DNA from: Collinsella sp.
Lineage (GTDB): Bacteria; Actinomycetota; Coriobacteriia; Coriobacteriales; Coriobacteriaceae
Reading direction: 5' to 3'
Length of the DNA: 64,000 nt
Assembly: GCA_019419505.1 (NCBI GenBank)
Contig: DXZS01000014.1
Coordinates: 1-64,000, forward strand
Part shown: piece after piece, positions 10,024 through 18,403 of the stretch
How the letters are laid out: each line of letters begins with the position of its first letter
Numbering within the stretch: the stretch's first letter is position 1
Position numbers and translations under genes: made by a program
Notes under the pieces: generated by a model
Told to the model about the DNA's origin: nothing
Databases searched by the model: none
Seen by the model: the letters and a program-made list of their open reading frames with translations, nothing else

Positions 10024-11622
10024 TTAGTTCTCCTCTGATCCAGAAACATCCGAATGGTGCTTGGCCATGAACTGCTGCTTGAAGTCGCCGATGACGCGCA
10101 AGAGCTCAGCCTTGGTGTCATCATCGATCTTCTTGGCGCGAACCTTGTCGAGCAGCGAGCCAAAGCCATTGTCCATGTACTCGATGAGCTCGGCACGGAA
10201 AGGCAGCACGTCGGCGATCTCCAGGTCATCCAGGAAGCCCTCGTTGCCAGCGAACAGCGTAACGATCTGCTCGCCAACCTCAAACGGCTTGTAGCGCGGC
10301 TGCTTCAGGAGCTCGGTCATGCGGGCACCATGGGTCAGCTGCTTCTGAGTAGCCTCGTCGAGGTCGGAGCCGAACTGCGTAAAGCCGGCGAGCTCCTGGT
10401 ACGAAGCGAGGTCCAGACGGAGGTTACCGGCGACCTGCTTCATAGCCTTGGTCTGCGCGTCGCCACCAACGCGGGACACGGAAATGCCCACGTCGACTGC
10501 CGGGCGCTGACCCTGGAAGAAGAGCTCGGACTGCAGATAGATCTGACCATCGGTAATGGAAATGACGTTGGTCGGAATGTAGGCCGAGACGTCGCCGTCC
10601 TGGGTCTCGATGATCGGCAGTGCCGTCATGGAGCCGCAGCCGTTCTTCTTGGACATCTTGACGGCACGTTCGAGCAGACGAGAGTGCAGGTAGAAGATGT
10701 CGCCAGGATAGGCCTCGCGTCCGGGCGGACGATGCAGCGTCAGCGACATCTGACGGTAGGCCACGGCCTGCTTGGACAGGTCGTCGTAGATGACGAGCAC
10801 GTGGCCGCCGGGGTTGGTCTCGCTGGCGGGCTTGCCGTCCTCGCCGTTGTACATGAAGAACTCGCCGATAGCGGCACCGGCCATAGGCGCGATGTACTGC
10901 ATAGGGGCGGAATCGGCAGCGGTGGCCGAAACGATGATGGTGTAGTCGAGCGCGCCGTGCTGAGCGAGGGTCTCGCGGATGTTGGCAACCGTGGAGGCCT
11001 TCTGGCCGATGGCGACATAGATGCAGACCATGCCCTTGCCGCGCTGATTGAGGATAGCGTCGATGGCGATGGCGGTCTTACCGGTCTTACGGTCGCCAAT
11101 GATGAGCTCACGCTGACCGCGGCCAATAGGCACCATGGAGTCGATAGCGAGCAGACCGGTCTGAACCGGCTCGCACACCGGAGTACGATCGATGACGCCG
11201 GGGGCCTTGAACTCGATGGGACGACGGTGCGTGGCGACAATGTCACCCAAACCGTCGATGGGCTGGCCGAGCGGATTGACGACGCGGCCGAGCATGGCGC
11301 GGCTCACAGGGATATCCATAATGCGGCCAGTGGTGCGGCACTCGTCGCCTTCCTTGATGGAGTCGACGGCACCAAACAGAACGGCGCCGACCTCGTCACG
11401 GTCAAGGTTCTGGGCAAGGCCGAAGACGGTCTCACCGGTATCGGAGCTCTTGAACTCCAGAAGCTCGCCTGCCATGGCGCTCTTGAGGCCGGAGACGCGC
11501 GCGATGCCGTCGCCTACCTCGTCGACCGTTGAAACCTCATGCGTATCGACCGTCGCGGAGAGGCTCGTGAGCTGCTCCTGCAGTTTCTTGGCGATATCCT
11601 GGGCATTGAGGGTTTCGGACAT
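10024..11622 (-). CDS. atpA: ATP synthase F1 subunit alpha
   Basis: Non-catalytic nucleotide-binding F1 subunit. Walker A GDRKTGKTAIAID, the VYVAIGQK-like segment CIYVAIGQKAS, the SISRVGGDAQ-like SVSRVGGDAQTKAMK and the arginine-finger region are visible. At 532 aa it is slightly long because of an acidic tail (HHSDVSGSEEN). The start overlaps the atpH stop by one base. Confidence 0.97.
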   Translation of the reverse strand: MSETLNAQDIAKKLQEQLTSLSATVDTHEVSTVDEVGDGIARVSGLKSAMAGELLEFKSSDTGETVFGLAQNLDRDEVGAVLFGAVDSIKEGDECRTTGRIMDIPVSRAMLGRVVNPLGQPIDGLGDIVATHRRPIEFKAPGVIDRTPVCEPVQTGLLAIDSMVPIGRGQRELIIGDRKTGKTAIAIDAILNQRGKGMVCIYVAIGQKASTVANIRETLAQHGALDYTIIVSATAADSAPMQYIAPMAGAAIGEFFMYNGEDGKPASETNPGGHVLVIYDDLSKQAVAYRQMSLTLHRPPGREAYPGDIFYLHSRLLERAVKMSKKNGCGSMTALPIIETQDGDVSAYIPTNVISITDGQIYLQSELFFQGQRPAVDVGISVSRVGGDAQTKAMKQVAGNLRLDLASYQELAGFTQFGSDLDEATQKQLTHGARMTELLKQPRYKPFEVGEQIVTLFAGNEGFLDDLEIADVLPFRAELIEYMDNGFGSLLDKVRAKKIDDDTKAELLRVIGDFKQQFMAKHHSDVSGSEEN

Positions 11623-12098
11623 TAGGCTTCACCTCCGTACGAATTAGCAGAGTTTGCGAGGGTCTCCTGCGCGATGCGCAGCTGCGTCTTGACGGAAATG
11701 TCACGACGCTCGCCGCGGGCCTCGAGCACCAGGCCGCCCACGATAGACGGGTCGACCTGCTCGATAAGGAATACCTTGCGGCCGAAGTCCTGCTCGCATT
11801 TCTTAGTGATGGTTTGACGCAGCTCGTCGTCGAGCGGGATCGCCGTGGTGACGGTCACGCCCACTACATCCTCGTCTTCCTCGGCAACATACTTAAAGGC
11901 AGCTGCCACCTTGGGAAGAAGGTCGAGCTGGTCGCGCTTGGACATGGTGTCGAGCACGGCGATGATCTCGGGGCTGGCAGAAGCCAGGCGCTCGATCATC
12001 TCGAGGTCCTCGAACACATGGTTCTCGGCCTTAGCGGCTTCCAGAAGGGAGCGCGCGTAGGTCTCGAGCACCTTGTCCTGATAGCGGCTAGTCGGCAT
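11622..12098 (-). CDS. atpH: ATP synthase F1 subunit delta
   Basis: Peripheral-stalk subunit linking F1 to b. The protein is 158 aa, with an all-helical N-terminal half (YARSLLEAAKAENHVFEDLEMI) and the conserved C-terminal IVGGLVLEARGERRDISVKTQL segment. It overlaps atpF by 11 bp. Confidence 0.93.
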   Translation of the reverse strand: MPTSRYQDKVLETYARSLLEAAKAENHVFEDLEMIERLASASPEIIAVLDTMSKRDQLDLLPKVAAAFKYVAEEDEDVVGVTVTTAIPLDDELRQTITKKCEQDFGRKVFLIEQVDPSIVGGLVLEARGERRDISVKTQLRIAQETLANSANSYGGEA

Positions 12099-12690
12099 TC
12101 AGGCTACCTGCTTCCTGGATGTAGCGCTCGATGAGCTTCTTCTGCTCGGCATCGTCCTCGAGTGCCTCGCCCACGATCTTGGTGGCGACGGCAACGGACA
12201 GGTCGGCGATGGAGCTCGCGGCACCGGCGTAGATGGACTTGCGCTCGTCCTCGACGGTCGTATGGGCCTTGGCGATGATCTCCTCGGCCTCCTTGTGAGC
12301 AGCCTCGATGATACGGGCGCGCTCGGACTCGGCGTCCTTACGGGCCTCGAGAACGATGTCGGCAGCCTGACGACGGGCGTCGGTGACGATCGAGTCGGAC
12401 TCAGCGCGCTTGGCGATAGCCTCCTGCTTGGTCTTCTCGGCCTCGTCGAGGCTCTCCTCGATCTTCTTGCCGCGCTCTTCCATGGTTTTCATGATGCCCG
12501 GCAGGGCGACCTTGGCCAGCACGATCCAGATGATCAGGAAGGCGATAAGCGCCGGGATGAACTCCGCCATCTTAGGGATGAGGATGTCCGCACCGGCAGC
12601 GCCGTCCTCGGCGAACGCGGAAACCGGCATGAGCAGCGCGGCCGCGGACGCGGAGAGTGCGATCGCGCTCTTCTGGGATGAAAGATTCAT
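12088..12690 (-). CDS. atpF: ATP synthase Fo subunit b
   Basis: Peripheral-stalk subunit: one membrane helix (FIPALIAFLIIWIVLAKVAL, about residues 48-67) and a long charged coiled coil to the C-terminus. Before that helix lies an extra hydrophobic segment (residues 8-27, ending in a SAFAED cleavage-like site), so the precursor looks like it has a cleavable signal peptide. That is odd relative to the 156-170 aa proteobacterial b subunit. Position between c and delta is canonical. Confidence 0.92.
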   Translation of the reverse strand: MNLSSQKSAIALSASAAALLMPVSAFAEDGAAGADILIPKMAEFIPALIAFLIIWIVLAKVALPGIMKTMEERGKKIEESLDEAEKTKQEAIAKRAESDSIVTDARRQAADIVLEARKDAESERARIIEAAHKEAEEIIAKAHTTVEDERKSIYAGAASSIADLSVAVATKIVGEALEDDAEQKKLIERYIQEAGSLNAD

Positions 12691-12705
12691 ACTTGACGCT
12701 CCGTG

Positions 12706-12900
12706 CTATTTAACGATCAGCGCGACAACGAAGCCGATCAGAGCCAGAGCCTCGCCGAAGGCGGAGCCCATGATGAAGACGGTGAACACGCGGCCCTGGA
12801 CCTCAGGCTGACGGGCCATAGCACCCGTAGCACCCAGAGCAGACAGGCCGATAGCAAGACCAGCGCCGATAACACCGAGACCGTAACCGATAACTCCCAC
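12706..12900 (-). CDS. atpE: ATP synthase Fo subunit c
   Basis: Proteolipid that forms the rotor ring. Two membrane helices flank the polar loop (ARQPEV), and the ion-carrying Glu lies in helix 2 (FGEALALIGF). The residues around it look like proton-type rings rather than the Na+ signature, though this is only a motif reading. GTG start at 12900 with GGAGGA three bases upstream gives 64 aa, at the short end for the family. Confidence 0.93.
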   Translation of the reverse strand: MGVIGYGLGVIGAGLAIGLSALGATGAMARQPEVQGRVFTVFIMGSAFGEALALIGFVVALIVK

Positions 12901-13025
12901 GATTCCTCCTTTGTCGTGCGTGTCTTATTTCACGCAGGATAACCTTATTTATAACTGCCGGGCTCCATGGGTACGGGCACCAGCGGTTTAACGAATTGCC
13001 TTACCTTTAAGGCGCGAACGGAAGA

Positions 13026-13829
13026 CTACTCCTCCTCCGCGACCTCCTCTGCCTCGGAGACATACACGGCGGTAAGGACCGTGAAGACGTAAGCCTGGAT
13101 GGCGCCGACCACAAGCTCGATCGTATAAATCAGGATGAGGATGGCAAGCCAGGCCAGCGAAGGCAGGGCGCCGACGGCGTGGGCCGCGGAAACCTGCTGA
13201 AGCAGCGGCTGCATGAACATGCTCGCCATGATGGCGAACGAGCCCATGACCACGTGTCCTGCGAACATGTTGCAGAACAGACGGACGGCGAGCGTGATGA
13301 GGCGCAGGAAGGTCGAGAAAAGCTCGACGACCCACACAAGCACGTTCATCGGGAAGCTCACGCCCTGCGGGGCGAGGCTCTTGATGTAGCCGATCACGCC
13401 GTGAGCCTTGCATCCGTAGTAGATGAAATACACGAAGGCGAAGATGGCGAGCGCGGCGGTGGAGCCGATTGCGCCGGTGCCGGGCTTCATTCCCGGGATC
13501 AAGCCGATCATGTTATTGATCAGGATGAACAGGAAAAGCGAGCACAGGAACGGGAAGTGCTTCTTCCAGTTCTCACCCACGACGCCCTTGCCGATATCGT
13601 TCTCGACGTACTCGATGATGTACTCGAAACCGTTGACGAAGAAGCCCTTGGGAACCAGGGTCTGCTTCTTCTTGAACACGGCCAGGACGATCAGGAGCAC
13701 GATCGTGGAGACGATCAGCCAAAACGAGTACTGCGTGATGCCGCAGCTCAGATCGCCCACGACAGGGGTGGAGCTGAACTCGCTGACCAGATGATTAATC
13801 TCATCAGGCAGCTTTTCAAAAATTTCCAC
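13026..13829 (-). CDS. atpB: ATP synthase Fo subunit a
   Basis: Stator channel subunit, about six membrane segments. The essential Arg lies in LRLITLAVRLFCNMFAGH, and the C-terminal helix has the conserved LAILILIYTIELVVGAIQAYVF. It is 267 aa with an acidic C-terminal tail. It is followed by a 125-bp spacer before atpE, the widest gap in the operon. Confidence 0.94.
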   Translation of the reverse strand: MEIFEKLPDEINHLVSEFSSTPVVGDLSCGITQYSFWLIVSTIVLLIVLAVFKKKQTLVPKGFFVNGFEYIIEYVENDIGKGVVGENWKKHFPFLCSLFLFILINNMIGLIPGMKPGTGAIGSTAALAIFAFVYFIYYGCKAHGVIGYIKSLAPQGVSFPMNVLVWVVELFSTFLRLITLAVRLFCNMFAGHVVMGSFAIMASMFMQPLLQQVSAAHAVGALPSLAWLAILILIYTIELVVGAIQAYVFTVLTAVYVSEAEEVAEEE

Positions 13830-13832
13830 GAC

Positions 13833-14144
13833 TTACCTTTCGACCTCATGAGGATCTCGCAGCGCCTTGGCGACGCGAACCGTGCAGGCGGCCATAAAGG
13901 CCACGAAGCCGATCGCCTCGCCCAGGAGGAACATGCGAAATGCCTCTCCGAACAACACAAACACAACCAAGGTAAAGACGAGCAGGGCGATTGCCGAGAC
14001 CGCCAGACTCACCATACCCTTGAGCATGTCCGCATTCTGTTTATCGTCAAGAACCGGCTTGAGCGTAAAGACAAAGGGAAGGAAGGCAATTGCGCCCGCG
14101 ATGGCGCCTGCAACGATAGCGAGCAGATCGGCTATCTGAAACAC
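13833..14144 (-). CDS. Small membrane protein at the head of the atp operon (AtpI-like position)
   Basis: Likely assembly or accessory factor of Fo by position; no sequence signature lets me name it. About 103 aa with four predicted membrane helices (ADLLAIVAGAIAGAIAFLPF; MVSLAVSAIALLVFTLVVFV; FLLGEAIGFVAFMAAC) and a basic C-terminus. I chose GTG at 14144, preceded by TGAGGACGCCA. A TTG at 14219 is possible in frame but would start upstream of the -10 box identified at 14206-14211. The gene ends 3 bp before atpB. Confidence 0.7.
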   Translation of the reverse strand: MFQIADLLAIVAGAIAGAIAFLPFVFTLKPVLDDKQNADMLKGMVSLAVSAIALLVFTLVVFVLFGEAFRMFLLGEAIGFVAFMAACTVRVAKALRDPHEVER

Positions 14145-14205
14145 TGGCGTCCTCACTTTCCTTTTTAACGCTTCACAGAACAGTTCCCGCCAAACATTGG
14201 TGACT

Positions 14206-14233
14206 ATTGTACGAGCCAATCGCTAAAGTACAA
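14206..14233 (-). promoter_or_regulatory. Sigma-70-type promoter of the atp operon
   Basis: On the minus strand, TTGTAC (-35), a 16-bp spacer and TACAAT (-10). The predicted start of transcription, near 14199, lies upstream of the GTG start at 14144. Confidence 0.65.
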
Positions 14234-14348
14234 CCGAAAAAGCATCGGTTAATACGCACCTGTTCGTTTTCTTAAGACCTTCTTTATGCCGCAGGTACGG
14301 TAATACGTTTTTCTCGAACCCTGCAGGGCAAAACGTCCGTTAACAGGA

Positions 14349-14390
14349 GTGCGCGCGGTCGCCTTTTGTTCGTCCGCGCGCACCGTTTCT
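14349..14390. terminator. Strong GC hairpin downstream of upp
   Basis: GTGCGCGCGG / CCGCGCGCAC stem, 38 bp after the upp stop. Neither side has a clean T-run, so a factor-independent role is uncertain. Apart from this and the atp promoter, the 14145-14425 spacer shows nothing else I recognise. Confidence 0.45.
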
Positions 14391-14425
14391 TCGTATTTGC
14401 AGCCGCGGCCGTCTTAGCCCAGCGA

Positions 14426-15073
14426 CTAGAGTGTGCCGTAGATGCGGTCACCGGCGTCGCCGAGGCCGGGAACGATGTAGGCAGCCTCGTTGAGATGGTC
14501 GTCGATGGCGCAGGTATAGATATGCACATCAGGGTCCTTCTCAGTCAGCGACTTGAGGCCCTCGGGGGCCGCGACGATGCACAGCATGCGGATGTCCTTG
14601 ACACCGCGCTCGCGCAGGTAGCTGATGGCCATCTCGGCCGAACCGCCCGTGGCGAGCATGGGGTCGACGACCAGGCAGATGCGCTGGTCGATATCCTTGG
14701 GCATCTTGCAGTAATACTCGTGCGGCTCGTGGGTGACCTCGTCGCGTTCCATACCGATGTGGCCTACGCGAGCGGAGGGCACCAGGTCGAGAATGCCGTC
14801 GACCATGCCAAGGCCCGCACGCAGGATGGGCACGATGGCGAGTTTCTTGCCGGCGAGCTGTTTGAACGTGGCGGTAGTGATGGGGGTCTCGACCTCGACG
14901 TCTTCCATAGGCAGGTCGCGCATGGCCTCGTAGCCGTCAAAAAGCGCGAGTTCGCGCACGAGCTGGCGGAACTGGTTGGTGCCGGTGTTTTTGTCGCGCA
15001 GGATCGACAGCTTGTGCTGGACGAGCGGGTGATCGACAAGCGTCACACGGGACGCATCGTAGGTGACGGTCAT
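14426..15073 (-). CDS. upp: Uracil phosphoribosyltransferase
   Basis: Pyrimidine salvage: uracil + PRPP to UMP. Motifs include the PRPP-binding loop VVDPMLATGGSA, VPILRAGLGMVDG and the C-terminal uracil-binding stretch YIVPGLGDAGDRIYGT. Start 15073 follows AAAGGGG and yields 215 aa, the normal length; a longer in-frame start at 15133 adds unrelated residues. Confidence 0.95.
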   Translation of the reverse strand: MTVTYDASRVTLVDHPLVQHKLSILRDKNTGTNQFRQLVRELALFDGYEAMRDLPMEDVEVETPITTATFKQLAGKKLAIVPILRAGLGMVDGILDLVPSARVGHIGMERDEVTHEPHEYYCKMPKDIDQRICLVVDPMLATGGSAEMAISYLRERGVKDIRMLCIVAAPEGLKSLTEKDPDVHIYTCAIDDHLNEAAYIVPGLGDAGDRIYGTL

Positions 15074-15196
15074 GGGTTGATTGCCCCTTTCGTTGCGGCC
15101 GCAAAACGGCCTTGCTGACAAGGCGCGCAGCAATGTTGCCGCCGCACGCCATGCATAAGTTTAGCGGTTTGTTGTATCGAGCAGCCCATCGCAGCC

Positions 15197-16738
15197 CTAC
15201 TGTGCGGTACTGAGCGAGCGCTTGACTGCATCACGCCAGCCCGCAAGGTTTTGCTCGCGACGCTCGGCGGACATGTGGGGAAGGAAGGTCCTAACGATCT
15301 GGGCATTTTGCTCCAGCTCTTCAAGGTCTTCCCAATAGCCGACGGCAAGACCCGCCAAGTACGCGGCGCCGATTGCCGTGGTCTCCACCGTCTCGCATTG
15401 CAGCACGGGGATATCCAGCAGGTCGGCCTGAAATTGCATGATGAACTCGTTGCGTGAGGCGCCGCCATCGACGGACAGGCGCTCAATCGAAAGTCCCACG
15501 TCCTGCTCCATGGCGCGCAGCACGTCATAACTCTGGTAGGCCATGGACTCGCAGGCCGCACGCACAATGGTCGCGCGACTCGAGGCACCGGTCAGGCCGC
15601 ACACGATACCGCGGGCACGCGGGTCCCACCAGGGAGCGCCCAGGCCAGCGAAGGCGGGGACGAAGTAGCAGCCCTCGTTGTCGTTGATCGAAGCGGCGAG
15701 TTGCGCGGACTCGCTCACACTCGAGATGATGCCCATGTTGTTGCGAAGCCAGTTCATCGTTGAGCCGGCGGCAAAAATAGAGCCCTCGAGCGCATAGCTG
15801 ACTTTGCCGTCCGCGGCGATACCGATCGTGGAGACCAGACCGTTCTTGGATTCGACGACCTCGTCGCCGGTGTTCATGAGCATAAAGCAACCCGTGCCAT
15901 AGGTGTTTTTGGTCTGGCCGGGATGGAAGCAGCAGTGGCCGAACAGCGACGCCTGCTGATCGCCCGCCACGCCCATGATGGGCGGCATGTTGGTCATGAT
16001 ATCGCTCGCGACGCGGCCGTAGTCGCCCGAACTCCAACGAACCTCGGGCATCATGGAACGTGGAACGTCAAAGAGCGCCAGCAGGTCGTCGTCCCAATCG
16101 AGCGTATGGATATTAAAGAGCGCCGTGCGGCTGGCATTGGTGTAGTCGGTGGCAAAGACCTGACTGCCGGTGAGGTTGTAGATGAGCCAGGTGTCGATGG
16201 TGCCGAACATGAGGTCGCCCGCCGCCGCGCTCTCACGCGCACCGTCGACGTTGTCGAGGATCCACTGCACCTTGGAAGCCGAGAAATACGGATCGAGCGT
16301 GAGTCCCGTGCGGGAGCGCACCAGCTCTTCTGCGCCCCGCTCGACCAGCTCGTCGATCAGAGGTGCGGTGCGACGGCATTGCCACACGATGGCGTTATAG
16401 ATGGGTTGGCCGCTTATGCGGTCCCACACCACCGTGGTCTCGCGCTGGTTGGAGATACCGATGGCGGCGATGCGGTCAGAATGGATGCCGCTCTTAAACT
16501 GGACCTCCATCATCACGCCGATCTGGCTGGCAAGCACCTCCATGGGGTCTTGCTCTATCCAACCGGGACGCGGGAAGCTGGTTTTGACGCTACGACGTGC
16601 CTGCGCGACGATGCAGCCGTACTCGTCGACGATGGTCGCAAGTACCGAGGTGGTGCCGCAGTCGAGCGCCATGATGTAGGAACCGCCAAAGTTAAACGAG
16701 GCATCTTCCATGCCCAGGCTGCCCAGATTCAACGACAT
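15197..16738 (-). CDS. glpK: Glycerol kinase
   Basis: FGGY-family kinase: ATP + glycerol to sn-glycerol-3-phosphate. The phosphate loop ALDCGTTSVLA, the substrate loop NQRETTVVWD, the GTIDTWLIYNLTG stretch and the adenosine motif VDGGASRNEFIMQFQADLL are all conserved. It is 513 aa with a roughly 20-residue N-terminal extension before the first strand. The gene starts 13 bp after the YrdC-family gene on the same strand. No glpF, glpD or glpO is adjacent. Confidence 0.94.
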   Translation of the reverse strand: MSLNLGSLGMEDASFNFGGSYIMALDCGTTSVLATIVDEYGCIVAQARRSVKTSFPRPGWIEQDPMEVLASQIGVMMEVQFKSGIHSDRIAAIGISNQRETTVVWDRISGQPIYNAIVWQCRRTAPLIDELVERGAEELVRSRTGLTLDPYFSASKVQWILDNVDGARESAAAGDLMFGTIDTWLIYNLTGSQVFATDYTNASRTALFNIHTLDWDDDLLALFDVPRSMMPEVRWSSGDYGRVASDIMTNMPPIMGVAGDQQASLFGHCCFHPGQTKNTYGTGCFMLMNTGDEVVESKNGLVSTIGIAADGKVSYALEGSIFAAGSTMNWLRNNMGIISSVSESAQLAASINDNEGCYFVPAFAGLGAPWWDPRARGIVCGLTGASSRATIVRAACESMAYQSYDVLRAMEQDVGLSIERLSVDGGASRNEFIMQFQADLLDIPVLQCETVETTAIGAAYLAGLAVGYWEDLEELEQNAQIVRTFLPHMSAERREQNLAGWRDAVKRSLSTAQ

Positions 16739-16751
16739 CGCTTACACCTTT

Positions 16752-17495
16752 CTATTGCATCGGGTCGGACAGGACCCGTTCGATCTCTGATGCGGGAAGT
16801 GCGCCTTGGCGCAGGATCTGGAGCCCGCCGTGCTGGAACGACACGATGGTCGAGGCGTCGCGACACGGGGTCTCGCCGGCGTCGACGGCAACATCGACCC
16901 CCTCCAGGATGCGACCTTCGACGGCGGCAAAGCTTGCCGGCGAAGGCGCGCCGTGTGTGTTGGCGCTCGTGCAGGCAAGGGGACTGCCGCAGGCGCGGAT
17001 GAGCGCTTGGACCACGGGAGAGGCCGAAGCGCGCAGGGCCACGGTGTCGTCGGCAGCACGCATAAAGGTCGGCACGCAGGGAGCCGCCTTGACCACGATA
17101 GTCAGGGCTCCCGGCCAGCATCGTCGCGCGAGCACGCGGGCATCTTCCGGGATATCCACGCCATAGCGGTCGAGTGCCTCGACGCCATCGACCAGCCAGG
17201 CGACCGTTTGGGTGAGTTCACGTTGCTTGAGAGTGAAGATACGGCGGTAGCCGGTACCGAGCGCAGGGACCGCGGCGCCATTGACGGCAGCCTGCGGATC
17301 GCGCGGCCACGATGGGAATTCGCCTGTATCTTGGGGCACGGCGTCCGAGAAGGCGTTGACTGCCACGGCAACGCCATAGACGGTCTCGGTCGGAATCAGC
17401 GCCAGGCCGCCGCGGCCGAGCACCTCGGCCGTACGCTCGACGGCAAGCCGATGCGGCTCACGCGCTCCCTCGAATACCCGATAGACCGTCTGCAT
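16752..17495 (-). CDS. L-threonylcarbamoyladenylate synthase (Sua5/YciO/YrdC family)
   Basis: Makes threonylcarbamoyl-AMP for the t6A37 modification of ANN-decoding tRNAs. The core motifs are LIPTETVYG, YRRIFTLKQRE (K-x-R motif), RCWPGALTIVVKA and CTSANTHGAPSP. Compared with the family there is an extra loop of about 35 residues between PTETVYG and the KxR motif. It is 247 aa, upstream of and probably co-transcribed with glpK. Confidence 0.85.
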   Translation of the reverse strand: MQTVYRVFEGAREPHRLAVERTAEVLGRGGLALIPTETVYGVAVAVNAFSDAVPQDTGEFPSWPRDPQAAVNGAAVPALGTGYRRIFTLKQRELTQTVAWLVDGVEALDRYGVDIPEDARVLARRCWPGALTIVVKAAPCVPTFMRAADDTVALRASASPVVQALIRACGSPLACTSANTHGAPSPASFAAVEGRILEGVDVAVDAGETPCRDASTIVSFQHGGLQILRQGALPASEIERVLSDPMQ

Positions 17496-17643
17496 GTGTA
17501 TGCCAGCCCCTTACGCTCTGGTGCAAGTTTGTTTACTGAGGGGCATTCTCGCACGAAACGTTCAACCTATTTGCCCAGAGCGCATGTTGGTTTGGTGAGC
17601 GGCTCTTGTAGTCGGTGAAAGTGAGGGGGTTAATTGAAGATTT

Positions 17644-17946
17644 TTAGCGCGCAAGCGTAACGGTACGATCGGGAAACTCGATGCTTGCAACCAGTTTTCC
17701 GCCGAGGCTCTCTGCGTACCTGCTCAGCGTGTCAAGCCTCATCGAACCCAATTCCCCACGCTCGAGCTCGGATACGCGTTTTTGAGAAACGCCCATCGAT
17801 TGGGCGACCGACGCCTGTGTTAGATCTTTTAGCCTGCGAATCTGAGCAAGCTTATAGGCTTCGATACGATCGCGAGTCCTCTCCTGCTCGGCGGTAATGG
17901 AGTCGCGTGTTATCCCGCGAGATTCCATATACTCATGCAGTTCCAT
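17644..17946 (-). CDS. XRE-family antitoxin (HigA-like)
   Basis: A 100-aa DNA-binding antitoxin. A helix-turn-helix occupies about residues 43-65 (TQASVAQSMGVSQKRVSELERG), followed by a short C-terminal tail that should bind the toxin. The gene overlaps the upstream toxin gene by 14 bp, the toxin-first order seen in HigBA systems. It presumably represses the pair through the 15-bp palindrome over the -10 box. Confidence 0.85.
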   Translation of the reverse strand: MELHEYMESRGITRDSITAEQERTRDRIEAYKLAQIRRLKDLTQASVAQSMGVSQKRVSELERGELGSMRLDTLSRYAESLGGKLVASIEFPDRTVTLAR

Positions 17947-18328
17947 CTCGATCGAGCCTCCTTACGTGGCGACGGTATATTTGCTCGGCCTTTGGAATGT
18001 TGATCGCATACCAGCCGTTCCATTTTGCCCTTGACGATCCCGCTCGCGACTTATCACCCGCCAATAGCAATACCGCCTGGCGCTTGGGGTCAAAGGCGAA
18101 GAGGATGCGAATCACCTGCCCACCACACGACGTCACTCTCAGCTCCTTTAAATGATGAAGCTTCGAGCCCTTTACGCGGTCAACCAGCGGACGACCAAGG
18201 CTGGGACCTTCCTTCTCGAGCACCAAAAGGTCTGCATAAATCTGCTTCAGCGTAGCTTCATCCTGCTCATCAAGCCAAGGTTCAATGTAATCAAGCACGA
18301 TACGGTACCGATGCAGCTGATTTGACAT
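17933..18328 (-). CDS. HigB/RelE-superfamily toxin (Gp49-like)
   Basis: Predicted ribosome-dependent mRNA interferase. The 131-aa sequence shows the Gp49-like pattern: LGRPLVDRVKGSKLHHLKELRV, then VIRILFAFDPKRQAVLLLAGDKS, then the C-terminal W-x2-Y and IPKAEQIYRRH. AGGAGAAAGGT precedes the ATG at 18328. It forms a two-gene operon with the antitoxin. The cleaving activity is inferred from family; the basic residues needed are plausible but not proven. Confidence 0.85.
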   Translation of the reverse strand: MSNQLHRYRIVLDYIEPWLDEQDEATLKQIYADLLVLEKEGPSLGRPLVDRVKGSKLHHLKELRVTSCGGQVIRILFAFDPKRQAVLLLAGDKSRAGSSRAKWNGWYAINIPKAEQIYRRHVRRLDRDGTA

Positions 18329-18337
18329 ACCTTTCTC

Positions 18338-18370
18338 CTTCTATAGTAGAAGTTTTACGGTATATTGCAA
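18338..18370 (-). promoter_or_regulatory. Toxin-antitoxin promoter with palindromic operator
   Basis: -35 TTGCAA (18365-18370), 16-bp spacer, -10 TACTAT (18343-18348). A near-perfect palindrome CTTCTATAGTAGAAG (18338-18352) covers the -10, as expected for an autoregulated TA operon. Confidence 0.6.
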
Positions 18371-18403
18371 GGACAAACTTGCGCAAATGTCTATTAATTC
18401 AGC

